Assembly: GCA_028285545.1 (NCBI GenBank)
Contig: JANQPA010000083.1
Location: 62,001-126,000, forward strand
Direction: 5' to 3'
Length of the DNA: 64,000 nt
Origin: Saprospiraceae bacterium
GTDB taxonomy: Bacteria; Bacteroidota; Bacteroidia; Chitinophagales; Saprospiraceae
The position numbers and the translations under genes are program-made. Below the pieces are notes generated by a model, which saw only the letters and a list, made by a program, of their open reading frames with translations, was not told the DNA's origin and ran no database searches. How positions within the stretch are numbered: the stretch's first letter is position 1; each line of letters opens with the position of its first letter. This document shows positions 39,752 through 47,688 of this stretch, piece after piece.

Positions 39752-42175
39752 TTAATCTCCAAATCCAGTTGCAGTGGGTAATTTTTCATCCGCCTCGGGA
39801 ATGCCATCTTCTCCTCCTAATCCAGGGAAATACCGGTAATAGCTAGCCCAGCCGTATTTTTGTTTAATTTCCATGGCTTCCGCACCTATTTCTTTAATTC
39901 TGGCAAGCTCTTCTTCCTGATTGGCTACCAGGAGCAGGTATTCATTAGCAGATACTACTATTCCTTCTTCATCACTTAGGGTCATTTCTACATAAAATTG
40001 GTCTCCTAATACTTCAGGTACAGCACTTTTGAAAGAACCAAACTTCCTGGCGCTGTCTGCTTCAATGGTATCAACCATCAAAGTCGCTTCTTCAATAACT
40101 TTTCTTTCCTGATCAAGCAGCCTTATCTCGACCTGATGATTATTGAAAGACTGGTAATAGTCGTTTACAATCCATACTTCTGCTTCGAAGTCTTCTCCTG
40201 GTAGCCACCTACGCTTGTCAAATTGCAGGCTGATCAGAAGGGGTTGGAAAGCTCGCTGGACATCGAAAAAGGACTTTTTCTTTTCCTGGTAATAATCTAC
40301 GATTCCCCATTTCATATCTGGGGCAAAGGTGATATAGTGACAAATAGTTACTGCACTGGTTTTGGGCTTTCTTCTTCTGAAATGTTCAAGGGCATACTGG
40401 AAAATGGTGCCTTGTGCGATCTGAGTGGCTTCAACGAATTCCTCCAGAGAATTTGTTGCTTGTGTGCCTAGTACTTCATAATTCAGGGTTCTGAACACAT
40501 CAAAATCTGCCCAGTGGTGACCCCAGCTTGGTCCTGGGGGCCAAAGTTCATTTTCCGGGATGAATTTTTTTATGCTTTCTACATTCGGACAAGAAGAAAT
40601 AGCCAATTCTGGAATTACTGCATAATCCAAACTGGGAAAATAGGTTTCCATTACCCATTCCCCTTCTCCATAAAATAGGTCATTGGCATGATAACTTTCA
40701 TTGGGTTTAAAGCCCAAACTTTGACTTACTTCATCACTCAAAGGAGAAGCTGGGATGTACTGTAAATCATGGTATGGGCGGATAGCTTCCCCTAATTCAT
40801 TCATGAATTGTAGGTTATAGGGTCTGTTAGCAGCCGTCATAAATATTTCCTCACCTCCTTCCAGTATGACCAGGCAAGGATTATTTCGGATTTGTTTCAC
40901 CACATTTACCGCTTCATTTAGAACTGCTTCCTTAAAGGCTTCATCCTCAGGAAGTGATAAACTTGCAATTGGTAAAACATCCTGCCAAACAGTAATGCCT
41001 GCTTCATTACAAAGCTGATAGAATAAAGGGATTTCTGTTGGATGCCATCCAAAAATTCTCAGATTATTCAGATTGGCTTCTTTGGCCAATTGGATGAGCT
41101 TTCTGTATTTGTGGGGATGGGCTCTGCCCATAAAGATGTCGGGCGGACCACCCCAGGTACCAGAGCGCATAAAATGTCTTTTCCCATTAATCATCACTGT
41201 CCAGGGGTTCTCAACTTGATCTTCCGTAAAGCCCGGATTCATGGCCATGGTGATTTCTCTTATTCCGAAAGTTGATTCGGTTTCGTCAAGAAGGGATTCC
41301 TCTTCCTTGATAGAGACTTGCAACTTGTACAAGTTTTGATCCCCTAGATCCCATGGATACCACAATTGAGGATTGGTCACTTTAAGTGGTATCTGCAATG
41401 TGTTTAGACCTGGTTTCAGTTTTTCTATTGAATGGTTATTGTAATTATTGGATTCAAAATTGAGACCTTGAACGTCAATACTAATATTCACCTCTCGATT
41501 TTGACCAATTTTATTATCTAGTTCCAATTCTACAGTCAACTCGGCTGAATTTTCGGCAATTTTGGAAGTGACGTAGGTGTTTTCAATGATTACATCTCCC
41601 ATGGCTTCTATGTAAACCGGTTTCCAGATCCCGGTAGGAGGGAGGCTCACCCAATAATCGCCATGCCAGGCAGGCTTTCTTCCTGCTACTTTACTGTATC
41701 GTCTAGGTGCAGGATGGAGTCGGATCATCAAAACGTTAGTTCCAAAACGAAGGGTATCGAAATTCACCAATTCGGTAATTTCGTATTTGTGAACACTGAA
41801 CATTCCTTCCTGCGTCCCAAGTAGTTGACCATTAAAAAAAACATCACAAGCATAATCGACCCCTTCTAAAACCAATTGGATTCTTTTCCCCTTCATTTCG
41901 CCAGGTACATCGAATTGTCTTTTGTACCACCATTCCAGTTCAGGTACCCATTTGGCTTTCATACTATTTCTGCCAAAGTGAGGATCATCTATCCTTCCGG
42001 ATCTCCAAAGATCAGTATAAACATCCCCTGGAACTTTGGCATAAGCCCAGTTAAAGGCATCTCCTGTGATATCATGGGGTAATTCATGGAATCCTAACTT
42101 AACGCCTTCTCCAGGACGGATACCTTCCATCTGCCAGTTGTTACCGCTAAGGCCTAAAACGATCTTGTCTTTCAT
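39752..42175 (-). CDS. cytosolic GH2 beta-mannosidase/exo-glucosaminidase-like hydrolase
   Basis: An 807-residue GH2 protein without signal peptide, so predicted cytosolic, unlike the GH2 lipoprotein at 32866. It has the sugar-binding sandwich (WWYKRQFDVPGEMKGKRIQLVLEGVDYACDVFFNG), the Ig-like and barrel domains. The acid/base region reads GGEE (E443 as likely catalytic residue, with E442 in place of the usual Asn of the GNNE motif) and the nucleophile is probably E523 in IPELAISSCPN. The altered Asn is unusual for clan GH-A. It may act on an imported disaccharide carried by the operon's MFS protein. Substrate not determined. Confidence 0.75.
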   Translation of the reverse strand: MKDKIVLGLSGNNWQMEGIRPGEGVKLGFHELPHDITGDAFNWAYAKVPGDVYTDLWRSGRIDDPHFGRNSMKAKWVPELEWWYKRQFDVPGEMKGKRIQLVLEGVDYACDVFFNGQLLGTQEGMFSVHKYEITELVNFDTLRFGTNVLMIRLHPAPRRYSKVAGRKPAWHGDYWVSLPPTGIWKPVYIEAMGDVIIENTYVTSKIAENSAELTVELELDNKIGQNREVNISIDVQGLNFESNNYNNHSIEKLKPGLNTLQIPLKVTNPQLWYPWDLGDQNLYKLQVSIKEEESLLDETESTFGIREITMAMNPGFTEDQVENPWTVMINGKRHFMRSGTWGGPPDIFMGRAHPHKYRKLIQLAKEANLNNLRIFGWHPTEIPLFYQLCNEAGITVWQDVLPIASLSLPEDEAFKEAVLNEAVNVVKQIRNNPCLVILEGGEEIFMTAANRPYNLQFMNELGEAIRPYHDLQYIPASPLSDEVSQSLGFKPNESYHANDLFYGEGEWVMETYFPSLDYAVIPELAISSCPNVESIKKFIPENELWPPGPSWGHHWADFDVFRTLNYEVLGTQATNSLEEFVEATQIAQGTIFQYALEHFRRRKPKTSAVTICHYITFAPDMKWGIVDYYQEKKKSFFDVQRAFQPLLISLQFDKRRWLPGEDFEAEVWIVNDYYQSFNNHQVEIRLLDQERKVIEEATLMVDTIEADSARKFGSFKSAVPEVLGDQFYVEMTLSDEEGIVVSANEYLLLVANQEEELARIKEIGAEAMEIKQKYGWASYYRYFPGLGGEDGIPEADEKLPTATGFGD

Positions 42176-42221
42176 TGTTTCTTGTCTGTTTGAAATAGGT
42201 TACTCGATATGTTTAGGGTGG

Positions 42222-43367
42222 TCATAGTTCAAATTCTTGGCTTAATTTGCTTGAGTGTTCTCCTAATTGAGGAGACCCAAGATCTGATAACAATAGGTTG
42301 TCATTTATGCTGATGGGACACCGGGTAGTAGCATACTTATAGCCATCGCTCATACTAACCTCTTGGATCATATCCAATATTTTAAAGGCCTCCTTATCAA
42401 AAAGCCGATCCCAGCTCAGTACATCTGCACACCAAATGTCTGCTGGTTCGAGAATACTAAGCCAATACTCAGTCGAAGATTTTTTGAGATGGTTTGCTAA
42501 AATACCTTTGATCTTATCTCGCTGATCAAACCAGCTACTAACTTCTTGATATTTCATTAGGGCCTTGCATCTCAGTAATTCTCCGAGAATAGGTATGGAA
42601 CCCATTGCAAGGGCCATAAATCCATTTTGAGTTTGGTAAACCCCGTATGGAGCACCCAGATAGGCATGAGCATTGTTACTTCTGGTTCGTTCGGTAGGCT
42701 GACCTCCGTCCGTAAAAAAAGTTGTGATAGATTCAAATTGAAATTCAAGGATGGATTCCAGCATACTGATTTCCACCAGCCCGCCCTTACCAATCTGCCC
42801 TCGCCTGAACAAACATGCTAAAATTCCTTGTACCAAGTGTGCACCGGCCAGGATGTCTACAATTGCCAGTCCCATAGGTACTGGACCAGCACCAGCATTT
42901 CCACTTAGGTAGGTAAGCCCGGATAAGGATTGTAAAAGTAGATCTTGTCCGGGTTTGTTTTTCCACGGGCCTTCTTTGCCATAACCGGAAATTTCACCAT
43001 AAACAATAGAAGGATTGATTCTTTGAACCTTTGAATAGTCAAATCCAAGTCGTTCCACCACTCCAGGCCGGAAATTGTGTAGGAATACGTCCGCATGTTT
43101 GATCAGCTTAATCAATTTGGACTGATCATCTTCCTTTTTAAGGTCTAGAGCCAAGCTTTCTTTATTTCTATTGATTGCGTGAAATAAGGAAGATTCCCCA
43201 TTCATAACAACATTAGAAACATAATGATGTCGGCAAATATCTCCTCCAGCTGGCTTTTCAACCTTAATGACTCTTGCCCCAAGGTCGGCCAACCTCAAAC
43301 TGGCGGAAGGGCCAGAAAGGAACTGACTCAAATCTAATACCAATAGGTTTTCCAAAGGTTTCATCAT
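42222..43367 (-). CDS. CaiB/BaiF family III CoA-transferase (copy 1)
   Basis: A 381-residue family III CoA-transferase. The N-terminal signature [29 protein letters not shown], the [12 protein letters not shown] segment and the catalytic aspartate D142 in KPGQDLLLQ are all present. These enzymes move CoA between carboxylic acids. It is cytosolic, in the seven-gene operon, with a tandem paralogue 30 bp upstream (43397-44539). The pair may form a heteromer or act on two acids; the acid is unknown, probably derived from the sugar handled by this operon. Confidence 0.85.
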   Translation of the reverse strand: MMKPLENLLVLDLSQFLSGPSASLRLADLGARVIKVEKPAGGDICRHHYVSNVVMNGESSLFHAINRNKESLALDLKKEDDQSKLIKLIKHADVFLHNFRPGVVERLGFDYSKVQRINPSIVYGEISGYGKEGPWKNKPGQDLLLQSLSGLTYLSGNAGAGPVPMGLAIVDILAGAHLVQGILACLFRRGQIGKGGLVEISMLESILEFQFESITTFFTDGGQPTERTRSNNAHAYLGAPYGVYQTQNGFMALAMGSIPILGELLRCKALMKYQEVSSWFDQRDKIKGILANHLKKSSTEYWLSILEPADIWCADVLSWDRLFDKEAFKILDMIQEVSMSDGYKYATTRCPISINDNLLLSDLGSPQLGEHSSKLSQEFEL

Positions 43368-43396
43368 TTAATTACTGGTAAATTTTTGTTGTCCAT

Positions 43397-44539
43397 TTAT
43401 AAACCAAACTCTTGTATTATTCTAGCATTATCTTCTCCGGTTTTGGGGGCAGATTTCCTTGAAAAGATCCTTTGCCCATCTATCCTGATCGGACAACGAG
43501 TTGTTTTTATCATTTCGCCATCAGCTGTTTTTACCTCCTGATCCATTTGTAAAACTTTGTAGCCATCGTGCTGCATCAAATCTTTATACTCGAAAACTGC
43601 GGAACACCAAATTCCTTCAGGTTCCAGGAGCTGTAACCATTCCTGAGTAGTTTTTAGAACAGTTGTAAGAGAAAGCAGCTCCATAATTTCATCCCGAGAA
43701 TGATACCAGGATTTGGGATTACGATACTTCTCAGGTAATTGGACATCCATTAGATTCGTAAGTTGAGTCAATGGGACCATTGCTATAGCTAGGTAGCTAT
43801 CTTTGGTTTTATAAATTCCATAGGGTGCGCTCAAATAGGCGTGGGCATTTCCATTTTTTGCCCTTTTAGGTAGTTTATGGCCATCATTTAAATAGGTAGT
43901 GATGACTTCAAATTGGAAATCAAGGGTGGATTCTAGTAAACTGACAGAAATTTTGGCTCCCTTTCCTGTTTTTTGGCCTTGTATGAGAGCCGCCAAAATT
44001 CCCTGGACCAGGTGTGTTCCCGTTAACATATCAGCAGTAGCAATACCCATTGGCGTTGGTGCATCGTACTTATTCCCAGTGAGATAATTTAGACCAGATA
44101 ATGATTGGATCAGAAGATCCTGGCCTGGTTTTTTTGCCCAAGGTCCCTTTGAACCGTATCCTGTAACTTCCCCATAAACGATGGCTGGATTAAGTTCTTG
44201 AACTTTCTTATAATCAAGTCCTATTTTTTCCATCACTCCAGGCCGGAAGTTATGAGTCATAACATCAGCTTTTTTTATCAGTTTTTTTACCCTTTCCAGG
44301 TCAATTTCATCCTTCAGGTTGGCAGCGAAAGATTCTTTATTCCGATTAATGGTATGGAAAACAAGACTGTCATTTTTGATGAATAGATTTTTGATAGCAA
44401 TTTTTCTTCCAGATTCACCTGTTATGGGACGTTCTATTTTAATGACCCTTGCTCCCAGGTCCGCTAGTTTCAATCCGGCAGAGGGCCCTGCCATAAATTG
44501 TGCAAACTCCAAAACGGTAATGCCTTCCAAGGGTAACAT
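43397..44539 (-). CDS. CaiB/BaiF family III CoA-transferase (copy 2)
   Basis: A 380-residue paralogue of the preceding entry with the same architecture and catalytic D141 in KPGQDLLIQ. The two proteins align over their whole length with many identical blocks (NFRPGV, VYGE.(S/T)GYG, GPW.(N/K)[15 protein letters not shown](S/T)GN), so they arose by tandem duplication. The gene lies 5 bp after the solute-binding-protein homologue, which implies tight co-translation. Absence of an acyl-CoA donor gene leaves the CoA source open. Confidence 0.85.
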   Translation of the reverse strand: MLPLEGITVLEFAQFMAGPSAGLKLADLGARVIKIERPITGESGRKIAIKNLFIKNDSLVFHTINRNKESFAANLKDEIDLERVKKLIKKADVMTHNFRPGVMEKIGLDYKKVQELNPAIVYGEVTGYGSKGPWAKKPGQDLLIQSLSGLNYLTGNKYDAPTPMGIATADMLTGTHLVQGILAALIQGQKTGKGAKISVSLLESTLDFQFEVITTYLNDGHKLPKRAKNGNAHAYLSAPYGIYKTKDSYLAIAMVPLTQLTNLMDVQLPEKYRNPKSWYHSRDEIMELLSLTTVLKTTQEWLQLLEPEGIWCSAVFEYKDLMQHDGYKVLQMDQEVKTADGEMIKTTRCPIRIDGQRIFSRKSAPKTGEDNARIIQEFGL

Positions 44540-44544
44540 AATCC

Positions 44545-45684
44545 TTAATTTTGATGAATTGATTGTTTAAATAAATCATTCAAGGAATCCATGATTTGAT
44601 TTGGGTCACCTCCATTCATCATAAAATCACGAATGGGGGCACCTGCATTATCCTGGAAGAACATATGCCCTGAATATCGTGGTCTTAGAAAAGCGCGATC
44701 CAAAGCTGGTAGCGTATTTTTAAAGAAATCCAAGCTCATAGAATTGGTATAAGGATCTTCCCAGCCGGTTCTGTGACCTGGTTGTCCACCATTATCAAAA
44801 AACACGCCTTTTTGGATGACTGAAGAACCTGCAAATTCCACAAATTGAGCTGCCTCTTCTTTGTATTTCGATTCAGACGAAATAGCCAAGCCAGTTCCTC
44901 CAAGGGTAGTGATCAAAGCTTGACCATTTATGGCTAACATATCATGAAAATGAAGAACCTTTCTTGCATATCCTCTTCTGGAATAATTAGAATACCCATA
45001 AGCAAAAGGGGAATACAAATACTGATCCGTTTGGGTCATGGCCTCATACACCTGAATTGGATTCATGGAAAAACATGTTTTATCAATATATTGACCTAAT
45101 TGGCGTAATAGGTTTAGGGCTTGAATTCCTATTGGATCGGAAACAACAAAGTTTTTAGAGGTACATACATCTTCACCCAAAGTAGAGCAAAGCATATAAA
45201 AGCTCATTAAAGTGTCTTGTGGGATTCCTGGAATAGCTACATATCCTTTTTTGGCCAACTCAAGCAATTCTTCCCAATTGCGAGGCAGGTCTATGTCCAA
45301 CTTTTCGCAAAGGTCTGGTCTGCTTGCAGCTACAGGAGTAGCGGCATCAATGGCAAGAGCCCATTGGTGCCCATTGTAAGCATAACTTTCATGAGATTTT
45401 CCTACACTATTAATCGCCTGTTCTTGAAGGAAAGCTTCTTCAAGGTACTTGTCTAATGGTAGTATAGTCCCCGTTCTGGCAGCAAAGCCTGCCCAGGGAT
45501 GATCGATTATTAAAAGATCAAAACGCTTGGCCAGTTCATTGATCGGTTCGTCGGCAAAAGCCTGAAGAGATCTTTTACTCCATGTGATGTCAATCTGAGG
45601 ATTTAACTCGTGGTATCTTTGTGATGCCGCCACTATTGATGTAAAACCCCGACTGTGATCCCAGGTAATGCCTTTTAAATTCAT
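44545..45684 (-). CDS. solute-binding protein family 1 homologue lacking a signal peptide
   Basis: The 379-residue protein has the fold-level features of ABC-type extracellular sugar-binding proteins: an N-terminal lobe with [26 protein letters not shown], hinge strands, and a typical [24 protein letters not shown] segment. It starts [14 protein letters not shown] with no hydrophobic leader and no lipobox, and no earlier in-frame start gives one. No ABC permease or ATPase gene is near, and Bacteroidota rarely use such systems for sugars. A cytosolic location is therefore predicted. It sits between the MFS transporter (19 bp) and the two CoA-transferases (5 bp). It may bind the operon's substrate or act as an enzyme or carrier subunit; nothing in sequence decides. 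Confidence 0.75.
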   Translation of the reverse strand: MNLKGITWDHSRGFTSIVAASQRYHELNPQIDITWSKRSLQAFADEPINELAKRFDLLIIDHPWAGFAARTGTILPLDKYLEEAFLQEQAINSVGKSHESYAYNGHQWALAIDAATPVAASRPDLCEKLDIDLPRNWEELLELAKKGYVAIPGIPQDTLMSFYMLCSTLGEDVCTSKNFVVSDPIGIQALNLLRQLGQYIDKTCFSMNPIQVYEAMTQTDQYLYSPFAYGYSNYSRRGYARKVLHFHDMLAINGQALITTLGGTGLAISSESKYKEEAAQFVEFAGSSVIQKGVFFDNGGQPGHRTGWEDPYTNSMSLDFFKNTLPALDRAFLRPRYSGHMFFQDNAGAPIRDFMMNGGDPNQIMDSLNDLFKQSIHQN

Positions 45685-45703
45685 AGCTTGGATTTTCTAG
45701 TCT

Positions 45704-47308
45704 TTAATCTAACAGGACGGTAGCCTCTTTTTCTGTTTTGCTTTCTTTGGTTTTGGAATTTTGAAGGATAACTTCAATTTCTTCAATCGATTTGTTCTTC
45801 GTTTCTGGTAATAATTTAAATAAAGCTATTAGGCCAAGTGCTGATGTAGTGGCGTAAAACAAAAAGATATCTCTGGCACCCATATTAGTCAATTGCCATG
45901 GAAAAAATTGATTAACGAAGTAGTTGACAATGCTTACAACAAGGGCAAAAGCAGGTATAGCTACAGCTCTAACTTGGGTAGAGAAAATTTCTGAAAAAAT
46001 GATCCACATAATTGGCCCAACAGAAAACTGGAAGGCCGCAATAAAGCTTAAAATTCCAATTAAGATTAAGGTCACCGGCATGCTGGCTGAGGATTGAATG
46101 AGTGCACTTCCCTGATCTCGAACAACATTAGCACCCAGCACTTCCGTAAGTGCACCCTTGAACTGAACATCAGATTGAAATTCAATACCAACCAGCGATT
46201 GTAGTTTGGAAGTATCAACAATTTCCTGAAGACTGGATAAGGATTCAGGTGTAAGCGTATAGGTAGCCATATGAAAACCATAGGCACATACCGCAAGACT
46301 AGTGACGGCCCAAAGTAATCCAAATAAGGTCATTGGACGTCTGCCAATTCGATCTATAAATACTAAAGCCAGGGAGGCAAAAATTAGACTAATTACCCCA
46401 ACAAAGACTGCTTGCATAAAGGCCGCATCGGTTCCGATTCCTAATTGTTCAAATACTGTAGGGGCATAAAATAAGATGGCATTAATACCAGTAATAGGTT
46501 GTACAATCGCAAAAGCAAGTCCAATCCAAAATGCGGTTCGCATGCTTGGACCGATAAGTTTTTTTAATTGAGATTTTATAGAATGATCATTGCCAGCCTG
46601 TGCTATACTTTCCTGAATATGCTCTATCTCTGAAGGAATATCTTTTAGGGGCATCAATTTTGCCATTACGGCCCTGGCCTCATCAACTTTTGAAGTCAGG
46701 ATTAACCAACGAGGGCTTTTAGGGATGGTAAATAATAAGACAAACCAGATGGCTGCAGGAATAATCTCAGATCCCAACATCCATCGCCATGTATATTGCT
46801 CGATTCCCAAATTGGTCACCCATGCTGCTCCTGAACCGGAAGCTTTTAAGATCAAATAATTGACGAAATAGGCAGCCGATAAACCAACAACTGTATTGAT
46901 TTGATTCATTGCCACTAACTTTCCACGCATATTTGATGGAGCAATTTCCCCAATATACATTGCGGCAAGGGTTAGGGAAGTAAAGGCCAGGCCACCCAGA
47001 AAACGTGCAGCTACTAAATTGATAAAATCCGGGGCTAAAGCAGACCAGATTGCTGATACTAAATATAAAAAAGCTATTAATTGAAGGGTTCTTTTTCTCC
47101 CCCATTTATCTGCTAGGATACCTGTTACCAAAAGAGCGAAAATGACTCCGAAACCTGGAGCACTCACTACCGCTCCGATTTCTAAATCTGATAAATCGAA
47201 TTCAGCAGTAATAAATCTTACAGTACCTGAAATAACAGCGGCGTCCAAACCAAAAACAAAGCCACCTAAGGCTACTATGGTTGCATAACGAAAAGCTCTG
47301 TATTGCAC
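45704..47308 (-). CDS. MFS sugar porter
   Basis: A 534-residue inner-membrane transporter of the sugar porter (XylE/GalP-like) group with about 12 membrane helices. Signatures are the loop motif DKWGRKRT, PKSPRWLI after helix 6, the QPITGINAILFYAP motif of helix 7, DRIGRRP and the C-terminal LPETKNKSIEE. An insertion of about 60 residues between later helices (SLSSLQEIVDTSKLQSLVG...) lengthens it beyond typical members. It is first in the seven-gene operon, 110 bp after operator D, and probably imports the mono- or disaccharide that the operon processes by proton symport. Confidence 0.88.
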   Translation of the reverse strand: MQYRAFRYATIVALGGFVFGLDAAVISGTVRFITAEFDLSDLEIGAVVSAPGFGVIFALLVTGILADKWGRKRTLQLIAFLYLVSAIWSALAPDFINLVAARFLGGLAFTSLTLAAMYIGEIAPSNMRGKLVAMNQINTVVGLSAAYFVNYLILKASGSGAAWVTNLGIEQYTWRWMLGSEIIPAAIWFVLLFTIPKSPRWLILTSKVDEARAVMAKLMPLKDIPSEIEHIQESIAQAGNDHSIKSQLKKLIGPSMRTAFWIGLAFAIVQPITGINAILFYAPTVFEQLGIGTDAAFMQAVFVGVISLIFASLALVFIDRIGRRPMTLFGLLWAVTSLAVCAYGFHMATYTLTPESLSSLQEIVDTSKLQSLVGIEFQSDVQFKGALTEVLGANVVRDQGSALIQSSASMPVTLILIGILSFIAAFQFSVGPIMWIIFSEIFSTQVRAVAIPAFALVVSIVNYFVNQFFPWQLTNMGARDIFLFYATTSALGLIALFKLLPETKNKSIEEIEVILQNSKTKESKTEKEATVLLD

Positions 47309-47378
47309 GTCAATGAATTTTGTTGACTAATATTACATTAGGTAAAACCCCGGTTTAAGAAAACTTATAGGGGCTTTT

Positions 47379-47436
47379 CAAATGAAATGAAAAATTTATG
47401 TGGGTGATAGAAATCATACTGTACAATAACTGAACA
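47379..47436 (-). promoter_or_regulatory. direct-repeat operator (site D) and -7 box for the CoA-type operon
   Basis: The minus strand of 47418-47436 reads TGTTCAGTTATTGTACAGT, 17 of 19 matches. TTCATTTG (47386-47379) starts 31 nt later and fits TAnnTTTG at five of six positions. The MFS start codon is 71 nt further. Together with site C it occupies the 365-bp divergent gap 47309-47688, which contains no gene. Confidence 0.6.
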
Positions 47437-47590
47437 TGCTCTTTTTTCTACATTTAGCTTTTACTAGCTGATGGATGGAAGGCCTCGCGTTTGAAGGCCT
47501 ATTTGTTGAAAAGATATTGGAATGTTGTTTAAAAGATTCAAACTTAGATAAGGTCTAATGATACGATATCCATTGTTTTGAATTTTATAT

Positions 47591-47649
47591 AGTTCAGTAA
47601 TAGTCCAGTCTAAGAAGAAGTAAGAATCCTTTCAATCGCTTTAATTTTA
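47591..47649 (+). promoter_or_regulatory. direct-repeat operator (site C) and -7 box for the FG-GAP/ASPIC lipoprotein
   Basis: AGTTCAGTAATAGTCCAGT (47591-47609) matches 15 of 19 consensus positions. TAATTTTA at 47642-47649 follows after 32 nt, and ATG 47689 is 40 nt beyond. The box position supports 47689 rather than the in-frame TTG at 47674 as start. Confidence 0.55.
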
Positions 47650-47688
47650 TTGTATTCCTTCCATTTTCATTAATTGAAAATATTTTTT

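Noticed and set aside
44545..45684. Reading the solute-binding homologue as part of an ABC importer
   Set aside because: No permease or ATPase gene is in the window and the protein lacks an export signal.
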